Source of the DNA: Bog-756 sp963837805
GTDB lineage: Bacteria; Actinomycetota; Acidimicrobiia; Acidimicrobiales; RAAP-2
Assembly: GCA_963837805.1 (NCBI GenBank)
Contig: CAWIOU010000013.1
Coordinates: 124,001-188,000 of the forward strand
Direction: 5' to 3'
Length of the DNA stretch: 64,000 nt
The first letter of the stretch is position 1, and the number at the start of each line of letters is the position of its first letter. Under the pieces are notes generated by a model. That model ran no database searches. It had not been told where the DNA came from and saw only the letters and a program-made list of their open reading frames with translations. Both the position numbers and the translations under genes were made by a program. Positions 36,810 through 45,659 of this stretch are shown piece by piece.

Positions 36810-37592
36810 CCCTTCTGAATATCGGTGATTCCGGAGGTCGGCGTCAGGATCGTGCCGGTGGCCTTGCCGAGCCGCCGACCAATCTTTATCGTCGGCGACG
36901 CGAAACCGACGTCGAGGGCGACACCGACCAGAGTCTGATGCACCCTGAGGATGGCAGGCCGTCTGCATAGTTCAGCCACTGATGGACCTGCCTTATCTGC
37001 AGCGCAGTCGACGACGTTGGTTCATCCGACGTCGGGCGGTAGAGCTAGATACGGTGTCTCCGTCGACGCGGTACGCGAGACTGGGTGTTCGGAGATGTTG
37101 TGAGAGTGTCCAGCTCACTAACGCTGCAGTGACCTCGTTTCGGAGCATGCGAGCATCGGATCGCCGCTCCGGCGATCCACGTTTGATCAGCGTGACGGCC
37201 AATTGCCGGCGTATCCATGGAGCTTTCGAAGGTAGCGGTCGGGAAGATCGGGGTTCCGCTTCTAGAAGTCGGCTATAGAGACCGAACCGTGGGTCGCTGA
37301 GGTTCTTGTCGCAGACGAGGAGCACGAGTTCACGCAGCTCGGTAAGCGCCGCGTGGACGTCTTGGGGTGCCGGCATTCGCGGAGGTTCAGCATGGCCGTC
37401 CCCTGCGTGGATATGAATCGGGGTCACCTTCGGCTCCCGCCGAGTGGCCGAGCCCGGTCAAGGAACGGGGCGCTTTCGCCGAGTGCTCGAGGTGCTGGGC
37501 GTCAAAAAGCCCAAGCCAACGCCATTGTTCGCCATTCCCGGCTCCCGCGGCGCCTGCAGGTGCTACGGGGAGGGCGAACGGGCAAATCTGCC
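36810..37592. other. Region between the two MerR operators, no confident gene
   Basis: Nearly 800 bases separate the two divergent MerR-type promoters. A reverse-strand frame at 36993-37427 is the only candidate gene and is listed separately. A reverse-strand stretch near 36840-36930 reads VALDVGFASPTIKIGRRLG, faintly like an AraC C-terminal helix, but it is not convincing. The rest shows no recognisable motif or RNA. Confidence 0.4.
36993..37427 (-). CDS. Hypothetical protein, doubtful
   Basis: A 144-codon frame starting MTPIHIHAGDGHAEPP, with a helical middle (VHAALTELRELVLLVCDKN) and an Arg/Ser-rich, natural-protein-unlike tail. It may be a gene fragment whose 3' part has lost frame. No family is recognised. 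It lies between the MMPL and MerR promoters on the strand of the MMPL gene. Confidence 0.25.
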   Translation of the reverse strand: MTPIHIHAGDGHAEPPRMPAPQDVHAALTELRELVLLVCDKNLSDPRFGLYSRLLEAEPRSSRPLPSKAPWIRRQLAVTLIKRGSPERRSDARMLRNEVTAALVSWTLSQHLRTPSLAYRVDGDTVSSSTARRRMNQRRRLRCR

Positions 37593-37615
37593 CCTTGACT
37601 TCAAGCGCTTGAGGT
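37593..37615 (+). promoter_or_regulatory. MerR-type operator/promoter of the merR-epimerase operon
   Basis: The same 23 bp as at 36787-36809, in opposite orientation: TTGACT at 37595-37600, the dyad centred on AAGCGCTT, then a 19-bp spacer to TTTACT (37620-37625). Transcription would start about at the ATG of the MerR gene (37632), implying a leaderless message. Confidence 0.75.
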
Positions 37616-37631
37616 CTGTTTTACTGGCCTC

Positions 37632-38075
37632 ATGCCAGCTTTGACAATCCAAGACGCAGCCCGCCGGAGCGGGCTCAGTGAGCCGACGCTGCGCTATTAC
37701 GAGGAGGTCGGGCTGATTGGCCCAATTGCCCGTGATCCGAGCAGCGGACACCGCCGCTATGGCGAGGAGGAACTCGACACATTGCAGGTGCTCGCGTGCC
37801 TGCGCGCCATGGGCGTCGGGATCGAGGAGATGCGCACCTACCAGGCCAACCGCGCGCTTGGGCACGCCAAAGCGGGCGAGCAGCGCGATCTGCTGCTGGG
37901 GCACGCCGAGCGGGTCGAGGTCGAGATCGAAACGTTGCGCATCCACCTCGACTACCTACGGGCGAAGGCCGCGCTCTGGGATGCCCGCGACCGTGCGGAT
38001 GAAGACGCAGAAGCCGAAGCGAACTTGCAGGTACTGAAAGTGCTCCCACGACTAGAGGAGGTAGTGCTCAGATGA
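37632..38075 (+). CDS. MerR-family transcriptional regulator
   Basis: A 147-residue MerR protein. The N-terminal winged helix reads LTIQDAARRSGLSEPTLRYYEEVGLIGP, then GHRRYGEEEL and a long dimerisation helix (GHAERVEVEIETLRIHLDYLRAKAALWD). The C-terminal effector part is short and lacks the metal-binding cysteines of MerR/ZntR, so an organic or redox signal is more likely. It lies 16 bases after a MerR-type operator that also precedes the MMPL exporter, implying autoregulation and control of the exporter. Its stop overlaps the next gene's ATG. Confidence 0.92.
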   Translation: MPALTIQDAARRSGLSEPTLRYYEEVGLIGPIARDPSSGHRRYGEEELDTLQVLACLRAMGVGIEEMRTYQANRALGHAKAGEQRDLLLGHAERVEVEIETLRIHLDYLRAKAALWDARDRADEDAEAEANLQVLKVLPRLEEVVLR

Positions 38076-39046
38076 GCTCCAAGGTGTTGGTGACAGGCGG
38101 GTCCGGATATTTGGGCACGCAGTTGACCGCGGCGCTGCTGCGCGATGGACTCGACGTCCGCGCGACGGTGCGCTCATTGGAAGGTGAGGCCGGCGTGCGC
38201 GAAGCCGTCCGCCGTGGAGGTGCTGACGACACCGGCCTCGAACTGGTGGTCGCCGATCTCACGTCCGACGACGGCTGGCCGGCCGCGCTCGAGGGTGTGG
38301 AGGAGGTTCACCACGTCGCTTCGCCGATCCCGTCGGCCCAGCCCACGGACCCCGACGAGCTGATCGTTCCCGCTCGTGAGGGCACGGTGCGTGTGCTGAG
38401 GGCGGCGCGGGACGCCGGCGCGCGCAGGGTGGTGCTGACCTCTTCGTTCGCGGCGGTGGGATACTCGCCCAAGGCGGTTCGCGACTACACCGAAGTGGAC
38501 TGGACCGACCCGGACACGCCAGGGCTGCCGCCTTACCCGCGCTCCAAGGCGATCGCCGAGCGTGCCGCCTGGGACTTCATCGAGACCGAAGGAGGCGACA
38601 CCCAGCTGGTGGTGATGAACCCGACATTCATCGCCGGCCCGTCGCTGGTGCCGTCACTTCGTTCGTCGTTGGCCGCCTTCAAGGCGATCATCGAGGGCAC
38701 GATGCCGGCGCTGCCACGCCAGCGCTTCGGCGTCGTCGATGTGCGCGACGTCGCCGACGCGCACATCACAGCGATGGCCACTCCTGCCGCCGACGGGAAG
38801 CGTTACCTGCTGTTGGCGGATGGCCCGACGATCACCTGGCTCGGGCTGGCCCAGGTCCTCCGCGACCACCTCGGGCCTGCAGGCAAGCACGTCACGACCG
38901 ACGAGGTGCCTGGCGAGGACCCGTCGCCGCTGACGATCCACAACGACCGTGCCAAGAAGGAGCTCGACTGGCATCCCCGCCTGGCCGAGACGACGATCGT
39001 AGAGACCGCCCAAAGCCTGAGCGATCTCGGTCTGCTGGAGAAGTGA
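38072..39046 (+). CDS. NAD(P)-dependent epimerase/dihydroflavonol-4-reductase-like
   Basis: A 324-residue extended SDR. It starts VLVTGGSGYLGTQLTAALLRDG (GxxGxxG) and has VVADLTSDDGW, HHVASPIPSA and the active-site pair Y-P-R-S-K in LPPYPRSKAIAE. Later VMNPTFIAGPSL and VVDVRDVADAHI are typical of dihydroflavonol-4-reductase/anthocyanidin-reductase-like enzymes that reduce ketones or aldehydes. ATGA overlap with merR makes it the direct operon partner of the regulator. The substrate is unknown. Confidence 0.88.
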   Translation: MSSKVLVTGGSGYLGTQLTAALLRDGLDVRATVRSLEGEAGVREAVRRGGADDTGLELVVADLTSDDGWPAALEGVEEVHHVASPIPSAQPTDPDELIVPAREGTVRVLRAARDAGARRVVLTSSFAAVGYSPKAVRDYTEVDWTDPDTPGLPPYPRSKAIAERAAWDFIETEGGDTQLVVMNPTFIAGPSLVPSLRSSLAAFKAIIEGTMPALPRQRFGVVDVRDVADAHITAMATPAADGKRYLLLADGPTITWLGLAQVLRDHLGPAGKHVTTDEVPGEDPSPLTIHNDRAKKELDWHPRLAETTIVETAQSLSDLGLLEK

Positions 39047-39179
39047 TGCCGTGTGACGTAATCGAAAACCGTGCTGATCACCCACCGGTGGGTTGTCATT
39101 GCATCGCGCAGCCCTTTGCGCCAGCGGATGGCACCTGCTGCTAGCAATTCGCGGCGCGCTCGACGAGCGTCTTCGCTGT

Positions 39180-39584
39180 TCATCGCCCTTTCGTCGTCAT
39201 CATGCAGCGCTTGCGGCCATCGTTAAGGTGCGCGTCGTGTTGGCGCCATATGCAGGGGCAGTTGCCATGCGCGGGTTCGGCGCCAGCGAAGGAAGCCGCA
39301 ATCCGGTCAAGGTGACGCGCCCAGAGTTGCGGATAGAACGCGGCATCCTCCGCACTTAGGCCGGAGAATTGCACCCTCACATTTGTGCCGTCACCCGTCG
39401 GGGTGAACGTGATCTCAATGAATGTAGGTGTCGGCGTCGCTGCGTCGGTTCCTTGACGGTCCCATCTAAGCGGCATGCGGTGCGGGGGATCTACTTCGAT
39501 GTAGCGGCCGGCAATTGCCGTCCCGTCGAGGTCGAGGTGGAACGTCTCCCCCACGCGAGGAGCTGTCATCGAAATTCCGTCCAT
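39180..39584 (-). CDS. SRPBCC/AHSA1-domain protein, N-terminally truncated
   Basis: The frame encodes the middle and end of an AHSA1-type START-like domain: VGETFHLDLDGTAIAGRYIEVDPPHRM, FIEITFTPTGDGTNVRVQFSG and LWARHLDRIAASFAG are landmarks. The first strand and helix expected before it are absent; SWTWTGLVKMDG just upstream may belong to the same gene. The last 30 residues do not resemble the family. Probably a damaged gene or one interrupted by an indel. It is isolated between the epimerase and a TetR gene. Confidence 0.55.
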   Translation of the reverse strand: MDGISMTAPRVGETFHLDLDGTAIAGRYIEVDPPHRMPLRWDRQGTDAATPTPTFIEITFTPTGDGTNVRVQFSGLSAEDAAFYPQLWARHLDRIAASFAGAEPAHGNCPCIWRQHDAHLNDGRKRCMMTTKGR

Positions 39585-39799
39585 CTTGACGAGGCCGGTC
39601 CACGTCCAAGAGGCACGAGAGTCAGGGTCGGCTGAATGAGTTCACGGAAAGCCAGACCGGAGCAACCCACTGGGAGCGACGAGGTGTCCCAGCATCACGA
39701 ACGGCAGCGGGTCCGCAAGCGCATCGTGTGGATGCACGTGCTTCGTCCAAGTGCCGTGAGCCGACTTCGGCGATGGCTGTGATCGAACCCGGCTTGGGT
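39585..39799. other. Short intergenic region
   Basis: Between the truncated SRPBCC gene and the TetR gene, both on the reverse strand. Possible SRPBCC N-terminal remnants lie at its left edge; otherwise nothing is recognised. Confidence 0.35.
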
Positions 39800-40406
39800 T
39801 CATCTGTCGATGGCAAGGGCAAGAAGGGTATTTACGGCAGTCTCGAACGGACGGGTACTCCGCTGCACCTGGGCGAGTAGAAGTCCTCCTTGGAGCGTGG
39901 CGAGCAGAGTAGTGGCGAGGTCGTCCGGGTCGATGTCCGACGGGAGTTTCCCGTCGGCATGAAGGGATCTGAGTCCATCGCCGATGGCGGCTGCCCACTG
40001 ATCGAACCCTGCCGCGATGAGCGCTCGGGCCTCGGGGTCACTCTCGGCGAGTTGACCAACGAGCGAGCCAAGTTGGCAGCCCCCCTTTGCTTTGGTGCGC
40101 TTCGCTGCGGTGATCACCATGTTCCGCCAGGCTTCGACTCCGTTCGCGCTGCTGAGCGCGTGCCGCTGGCGATTGACGATGGTCGTCGGCTTGGTAGTCG
40201 ATGACCGCCTGCACGAGTTCGTTCTTGTCGGGAAAGTAGTGGTACATCTGAGAGCCGCTGACTTCCGCCGCCACCTTGACGTCTTCCAAGGTGGTGCCCG
40301 CCACCCCGCGCTCATGGATCAGGGCGGCGGCCTCCTCCACTATTCGTGCCCGGGTGCGTGCTCCCTTGGGGGTGAGCCTCGGCCGGTCACTCGTCTCGTT
40401 GACCAT
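39800..40406 (-). pseudogene. TetR-family regulator with a one-base frameshift
   Basis: The DNA-binding half is in one frame: RIVEEAAALIHERGVAGTTL, then SQMYHYFPDKNELVQAVIDYQAD. The ligand-binding half (TIVNRQRHALSSANGVEAWRN through LAIDR, stop at 39800) is in another. The junction lies near 40180-40190, where removing one base makes a continuous protein of about 201 residues. It is divergent from an intact SDR with an operator-like dyad between. Either a recent inactivation or, more likely given similar breaks nearby, a sequence error. Confidence 0.75.
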
Positions 40407-40427
40407 GCACCAATGTTAGCAGGATTT

Positions 40428-40461
40428 TGGGTTTGACAACCCAGTTCTGAACTGTCATAGT
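40428..40461 (+). promoter_or_regulatory. Promoter and TetR operator upstream of SDR
   Basis: TTGACA (40433-40438) and CATAGT (40456-40461) are spaced by 17 bases, a good -35/-10 pair. The -35 lies inside the dyad TGGGTT-TGAC-AACCCA (40428-40443), and a further ACAACCCA lies at about 40468. Binding of the divergent TetR protein here would occlude the promoter. The SDR ATG follows at 40505. Confidence 0.65.
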
Positions 40462-40504
40462 GAGTCGCACAACCCATTTTGATAGCGAGAGGACAACACA
40501 TCGC

Positions 40505-41254
40505 ATGACTGACCTAAGAGGCAAGACGGCTCTGGTAACGGGCTCGACGAGCGGGATCGGCCAGGCGACGGCCATCGCCTTGGCCGCCCGCGGCGCTCAC
40601 GTACTGGTAGTCGGACGCAACGAACAACGAGCCAAAGACGTGGTCGCCGAGATCGAAGGCGGCGGCGGTCGCGCATCGTTCAAGCTCACCACGTTGAGCG
40701 ACCTCGAATCGGCCCAGGAGCTGGTCGAGTGGGCCACTGAGGCAGGCGACGGTCACGTCGACATCCTCATCAACAACGCTGGCGTCGCCTTGCTCGGACC
40801 AAGCAACGCAGCCACCGAAGCAGAGTTCGACGAGACCTTTGCACTGAACGTCAAGATTCCGTTCTTCCTCGTCGCGTCACTGGCGCCAGCCATGGCCGAA
40901 CGCGGATGGGGTTCGATCGTCAACGTCTCCACGATGGTCGCCAGCTTTGGGCAGGCGGGCATGGCTCTGTATGGCGCCAGCCGGGCAGCTCTCGAACTCT
41001 TGACGAAGGCTTGGGCCGCCGAATACGGCCCGCTTGGTGTTCGGGTCAACGCCGTTTCCCCCGGCCCGACGCGCACCCGGATGATGGAAGCAGTCCCCGA
41101 AGAGATGGTGAATCAGCTCGCAGCACTAGCACCAGCAGGTCGCGTAGCTGAGCCCGAGGAACTTGCTGCGGCGATCGTCTTCCTCGCCAGTGATGATGCC
41201 AGCTTCGTCCACGGCGTCACTCTTGCGGTCGACGGAGGCCGGGTAGCGACGTAA
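40505..41254 (+). CDS. Short-chain dehydrogenase/reductase (SDR)
   Basis: A 249-residue classical SDR. TALVTGSTSGIGQATAIALAARG binds the cofactor, and VVGRNEQRAK after strand 2 suggests NADP. ILINNAGVALLG, the serine strand VNVSTMVASFG and the catalytic YGASRAALE follow. That motif has Arg where the catalytic Lys of Y-x3-K is expected, so activity should be checked. The C-terminus has FVHGVTLAVDGGR. GAGAGGACAA lies upstream of the ATG. Divergent from a TetR gene, a common regulator-target layout, and followed by DUF1330 and a second SDR on the same strand. Confidence 0.88.
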   Translation: MTDLRGKTALVTGSTSGIGQATAIALAARGAHVLVVGRNEQRAKDVVAEIEGGGGRASFKLTTLSDLESAQELVEWATEAGDGHVDILINNAGVALLGPSNAATEAEFDETFALNVKIPFFLVASLAPAMAERGWGSIVNVSTMVASFGQAGMALYGASRAALELLTKAWAAEYGPLGVRVNAVSPGPTRTRMMEAVPEEMVNQLAALAPAGRVAEPEELAAAIVFLASDDASFVHGVTLAVDGGRVAT

Positions 41255-41327
41255 CGCCTGTCGGCGGTGACGTTTAAGAGTGAAGACCTAGAACACAGAT
41301 CACAACTAACAACTGAGGAGTATCCAC

Positions 41328-41621
41328 ATGAGCGCATACGTAATTGTCGAATTCACGGTCAAGGACCCGGATGTTTATCGTGAGAAATACGCCGCCAACG
41401 CTGGACAGACGGCCAAAGAGCACGGAGGCGAGGTTCTCGCCAACAGTAACTGGGAGATCCTGCACGGCGATGGCTCGCTCACTTCAGGGGCACTCATGCG
41501 GTTTCCCGACCATGAGACGGCCGTCAAGTGGTACAACTCGCCTGAATATCAGCAGCTGATCGATGTCCGAAGTGTCGCGATGGATGCCCGTTTCAGCTTG
41601 CTCGACGGCCTGCCTAGCTGA
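41328..41621 (+). CDS. DUF1330-family protein
   Basis: A 97-residue ferredoxin-like alpha-beta protein of the DUF1330 family: YVIVEFTVKDPDVYREKYAAN, GGEVLANSNWEILHGDG, then MRFPDHETAVKWYNSPEYQQLIDVR. Function is not established for the family; it is often found beside oxidoreductases, as here. AACTGAGGAG precedes the ATG. It follows the SDR by 73 bases and is probably cotranscribed. Confidence 0.9.
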   Translation: MSAYVIVEFTVKDPDVYREKYAANAGQTAKEHGGEVLANSNWEILHGDGSLTSGALMRFPDHETAVKWYNSPEYQQLIDVRSVAMDARFSLLDGLPS

Positions 41622-41764
41622 TCGAGGTGGCTCCAGATCCCACCCGGTGCCAACGTGCTCGTCGACCCGCTACGGGTCTATAGCAACCCGGGAGCACCGG
41701 TGGACGCAACCCGGCAAGAGCTGTCCTGCCTGACTAGGCCCACAGAAAACAAGAGGAAATACCA

Positions 41765-42687
41765 ATGAGCACACTCCCAGGAAAGACCGTGCTGATCACG
41801 GGCGCCAACGCCGGGATCGGCAAGGACGTGGCCCGGCAACTGGCATTACGTCCCGAGATCGCACGGATCTACCTGGCGTGCCGGAACCAGAGATCGGGCG
41901 ACAGCGGCAAAGGCCGATCTCGAAGCAGCGACCGGCCGGCGCATCTTCGACATCGTTCTCATGGACGTCGCCGATCTGGGTTCGGTCCGCGCTGGCCTTG
42001 CGGCCATCAACGGATCCGTCGACGCGCTGGTCATGAACGCTGGTGTCATTGGCCCGCAGACGTATGGACTTGACCGCTGACGGGGTCACCACCGTGTTCG
42101 CGACGAACGTCCTTGGCCACGTCGTCCTCCTCGAAGGGCTCCTGAACGAGGATCGGCTTGGCGAGGTTGCGGTCTTGGCCGGAAGTGAAGCAGTCAGGGG
42201 GGTCCCGAAGTTGCGGATGAAGGGGCCAACGTTCGTCTCACACTCCGCCGACGAGTTCGCCACTGTCATCGACGGCAGCTATTTCGCCGGCAAAAAAGCT
42301 GACTTCAACCTCGCTTTCGGGCAGGCCAAGTACATTGGCGCCCTATGGATGGCCTACCTGGCCCGCCAACACCCCGACCGCCGCTTCATCACCGTGAGCC
42401 CCGGCAACACCACCGGCACCCAAGCAGCCAGTGACCTCCCATTGCCGATGCGTATAGCGGCCAAATACATCATGCCCACCCTGGGTCTCTCCCACAAACT
42501 TGACGTGGGCGCGAAGCGGCTGGTCGACGGCGTCACCGACCCGACCCTGTCGAGCGGCGTGTTCTACGCCAGCGCGGCCAACACGCTTAAAGGTCCCATG
42601 GTCAACCAAGCAGACTTCCTCCCCGACCTGGCCAACCCGTCGTTTCAGGACCACGCCAACGAGGCTATCCACCGCTTTATCTCCTAA
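41765..42687 (+). pseudogene. SDR interrupted by two one-base frameshifts
   Basis: An SDR of about 307 residues can be reconstructed across three frames. VLITGANAGIGKDVARQLAL through YLACRNQ is the first. AAKADLEAATGRRIFDIVLMD through LVMNAGVIGPQTYG is the second, entered at a GGG run at 41896-41898. DLTADGVTTVFATNVLGHVV to the stop at 42687 is the third, entered near 42060. The YxxxK-like site (GQAKYIGALWM) and the C-terminal domain are preserved, and no internal stop is needed once two bases are corrected. Follows the DUF1330 gene. Confidence 0.75.
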
Positions 42688-42911
42688 AGACATTCGCGTG
42701 ATACCGGGCAGGTAGCGAGAGGGCGGTGAGCCAGCCAAAGCCGAGGGTCAACGCGCCGTCTTCGGGTCATCAACCCGAAGGTCTCAGCAGGCAGCACGTT
42801 CTCGGGACCCAACCCGGAAGCGCGGGAACTGATCTGGGCACCCGACGCGTCCCCAACCGGGTCGTCCCTCCGGTCTGCTGTGCTCCCTTGCTGTAGGCCC
42901 TGGTGTGGGGC
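42688..42911. other. Intergenic region with hairpin and tRNA-arm-like relic
   Basis: CTTCGGGT-CATCA-ACCCGAAG (about 42766-42786) is a strong 8-bp hairpin between convergent genes and may terminate transcription, although no T-run follows. The same bases, AACCCGAAGGTC followed after about 20 bases by TTCTCGGGAC, also echo the anticodon-arm relic at 29.84 kb and the tRNA-fMet arm. Confidence 0.4.
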
Positions 42912-43763
42912 TTAGCTACCTGAGTACTTCTTGTACCCCCCGGCGATCCACTCGGAAACGAGGCGCCCGTACTCGCCGGCGGCTTCTTCCCACGCAAAGT
43001 GACCGGCGTTGAGTCGGTGGGCCACGCTATTCGGCATGGTGTCCGCCAGGAACTGGTTGTTCGACCACGGCACAAGGTCGTCGTGTTCCCCTGCGAGGAT
43101 CAGAGTAGGAGTCTGAATCGACGGCAGAAATTCTTGCACCAGCTTGTTCTGCTCTGGGTAGTGCCGAACAAAGCGAGCGGATTCTGCGAACCGACCCAAG
43201 TCGTAAGCGCTGACGTAGTCCTCGTGCACTTCAGGCTCGGTGGCTTGGGGTGCCGCGCTTTCGTCAGCCGCGCTGATGTTGACTCGAGCGTCGAGTTGAC
43301 GCACGTCATCGAGACTGGGAGCTCCGATCACCGCTTCGAGGGCGCCTCCCGCCGCGATCGGAGTGCTGACCGCTCCACCTCCAATCGACAGGCTGGTGAC
43401 CTTTTCCGGCGTCTTCGCGGCCAGGAAGAGGGCGGCCGCCGTTCCAACGTCGGGCCCGACTATGTGCGGCGCGCTCAGGTCCCACTCGTCGATCAAGAGC
43501 GCCAGGAAATCTCCCATGGCGTCGGGTGCGATTAGACGCTCGGGCTGGTCGGAATGGCCGAATCCAGGCATGTCAAGCGCGACCACTCGGCCAACAGCAC
43601 TGATCTGACTCCAGACTCGCCGGTACGCCCAAAGGGTCTCTGGCCACGGCGCCAGCATGAGGATGACCGTGTCGGAGTCTGCTTTGGTGTCCGCATACCG
43701 GACCCGTGTCCCATCGCAGACCCGGAAGTAGGTAGCGATTTCAGAAGCCGTCTGATCAGCCAT
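42912..43763 (-). CDS. Alpha/beta hydrolase with Asp nucleophile (epoxide hydrolase/dehalogenase-like)
   Basis: A 283-residue alpha/beta hydrolase. The nucleophile elbow is IVGPDVGTAAALF, with Asp where esterases have Ser, as in epoxide hydrolases and haloalkane dehalogenases. RVVALDMPGFGHSDQP precedes it. The likely acid lies in AGEHDDLVPW, and the His in LNAGHFAWEEAAGEY near the end. The oxyanion loop reads MLAPWPETLWAYR rather than HGxPxxW. ATG 43763 starts MADQTASEIATY; the open frame upstream is not family-like. Probable detoxification or catabolic hydrolase; substrate unknown. Confidence 0.85.
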   Translation of the reverse strand: MADQTASEIATYFRVCDGTRVRYADTKADSDTVILMLAPWPETLWAYRRVWSQISAVGRVVALDMPGFGHSDQPERLIAPDAMGDFLALLIDEWDLSAPHIVGPDVGTAAALFLAAKTPEKVTSLSIGGGAVSTPIAAGGALEAVIGAPSLDDVRQLDARVNISAADESAAPQATEPEVHEDYVSAYDLGRFAESARFVRHYPEQNKLVQEFLPSIQTPTLILAGEHDDLVPWSNNQFLADTMPNSVAHRLNAGHFAWEEAAGEYGRLVSEWIAGGYKKYSGS

Positions 43764-43921
43764 TGGTCTCCGTCCTGGGGCGCGGGTAGCGCAGCCGACG
43801 CGGATCTCGCGCCGTACTCCTGACCCATGACTTTGCCCAAAGCAACGGGCTTTGGCATCACTTGAATGTGCGATTCCCAATCACACATCTCGGCGATCGG
43901 ATCGGCTGGCACGCACTCCCT

Positions 43922-44759
43922 CTAGGAATCTAAAAACTCACTCACGTCCGCCGCGAACTCGCTGTGATGCTGGAACAAGAACCCATGCGCTGCATCGGGA
44001 TAGATCTTGAGCCTGGCGTCGGGCAGCAGCCCCAGCGAGCAAGAGCGAGTAGCGAGGGAGAATCATCGGGTCGTTGTCGCCGTTGGCCACGAACACGGGT
44101 ACCTCGATCGCTTCGACCCGCTCGAGAAGGCTGTGATTCGGCAAACCCCACTCGCACACCGCGTCGTACTGGGCCAAGCGACACTCCCAGCTGGTCGGAA
44201 TGTCGCGGTCCTCGGTACGGGCGTACATCCGGCCAAGCGCCTCCCCTCCTGCTTTCTTGCTCGCCTCCGAAGGCGAAAAGAAGACACTGACGTATTCTTC
44301 GGGAGAGGTCTCCGGCTTGCCAACTGCGCCGATGACGTCGGTGGCCCAGCCGTGCATGTCGGGTCCGCCCTTCGGTGCCGACGAAGCAAGAACCACTCGG
44401 TTGACCACCGAGGGACGAGTCAAGACGATCTCCTGAGCAACGAAACTCCCGATTGAGAAGCCGAGGAAATCGACTTGGTCGAGGTTCATGGCGTCGAGGA
44501 ATCTCAGGGAACTCACCGCTGTCTCGGCGATCGTGTGAGCGACGTTCCCGTCTGACCCTGCGACACCCTGATAGTCGAACGTGAGCACCCGTCTGTTGGC
44601 AGCCAGATCATCGACCAGTGCAGGGTCCCAGTTGTCGAGATTGCCTCGAAAATGTTGGAACAGAACAACCGGACGCCCGTCGCCACCAGTGTCGCGATAG
44701 GCGAAGCCCAGGTCTCCCTCTGACTCCACTCGTAGGTTCGGCAGGTCGGCGTATGTCAT
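43922..44759 (-). CDS. Alpha/beta hydrolase, C-terminal frameshift
   Basis: An alpha/beta hydrolase of about 278 residues. VVLFQHFRGNLDNWDP gives the oxyanion region, LGFSIGSFVAQEI the Ser nucleophile and VANGDNDPMILPRYS the acid. In the original frame the protein ends abnormally (AAARRQAQDLSRCS) at 43938. A CCCC run at 44030-44033 carries one base too many: corrected, it reads LLPDARLKIYPDAAHGFLF and QHHSEFAADVSEFLDS, including the catalytic His, and stops at 43922. As given, the protein lacks its catalytic histidine. Confidence 0.82.
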
Positions 44760-44804
44760 CTGATCGGCACTTTCTTTCGATGAGATTCAGCGTGGGAGTT
44801 GGCG

Positions 44805-45531
44805 CTATCGCTTTTCGAAGTCGACCTGATCGACGTCGATGGACACCATGAGCGGATCAGGGACGACGTTGTCCTGGCCGTCGCGGGCGAAGATGCGATG
44901 GCTCGCGGGCACCATGATCCCCTCGACGTTCGAGTACCCCTCGAGGAGGTGCGCTCCAGCTGCGCCGCCGGCGATGTCGATCTCGTAGTCGAAGCGGCGA
45001 ATGAGCCCGTCGTCGCTGATGTAGAGCGTCTGAACTCTGCTGTGGCCGACTGGACGTTCGGGCCAAGTCACTCGCAACCGGCGCCGACGCTCGCCCTTCT
45101 CGTCCCAGGGGTTGATCTCCTCGGTATCGAATCCGGGCAGCGCGTAGGTGAACGGCTGTGTCAGATACGTCCACATGGATGTCCCCACGAAGTAGACCAT
45201 CTGCAGATTGGACCAGTGGGTCTCGAGCGTGTGACCGGCGAAGCTCTCACACGGAGATTCGAGTGACTCGTCCGGGCGGCCGTCCTTCTCTTCGATGATG
45301 ACTTGGTCAGGGGTGTAGATGCTCCGCAGAAATTGGCGAAAGGAACGGCTCGTGGGACACCCGCTGCTCATGGAGATTCGCGGTGACGAAGACGTCGGCC
45401 AGCTGCCCCGGATGCCCTTTGAGCGCCCACACCACACCGCCTTGGATCAGATGTGCGTGGACCTGTTCGAGTTGGTTCCAGCGATCGAGTCCTCCGTGTG
45501 CGTCTATGACTTCATCGAGCAGTCTCGCCAT
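44805..45531 (-). pseudogene. Conserved hypothetical protein, one-base frameshift
   Basis: The N-terminal part reads LLDEVIDAHGGLDRWNQLEQ and VVWALKGHPGQLADVFVT from ATG 45531. The frame then shifts near 45341-45344 and continues FRQFLRSIYTPDQVIIEEKDG, SFAGHTLETHWSNLQM and YFVGTSMWTYLTQPF to the stop at 44805. Removing one base gives about 240 continuous residues. The pattern matches a family of uncharacterised actinobacterial and proteobacterial proteins with an AHGG..RW start, known to me only as hypothetical. It lies between a hydrolase and an aldo/keto reductase on the same strand. Confidence 0.65.
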
Positions 45532-45659
45532 GTTCCACCCCGTGCTTCGCGTGGTCCATCGGCGTAACCGCCGGTGGACTACTCAGCATGATCGGGACCG
45601 ATGTCTGAGACATCACTTGAACGGGTGATTGCCAACTCGGATATGCAAATGCTTGAGGC

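Noticed and set aside
36767..36979. Possible AraC-family fragment (VALDVGFASPTIKIGRRLG)
   Set aside because: Resemblance to the second AraC helix-turn-helix is faint, no other AraC motif is nearby, and it overlaps the MerR operator.
27339..42911. A complete integrative element with integrase or excisionase
   Set aside because: Repeats and tRNA relics are present, but no recombinase, replication or mobilisation gene could be recognised in any frame.
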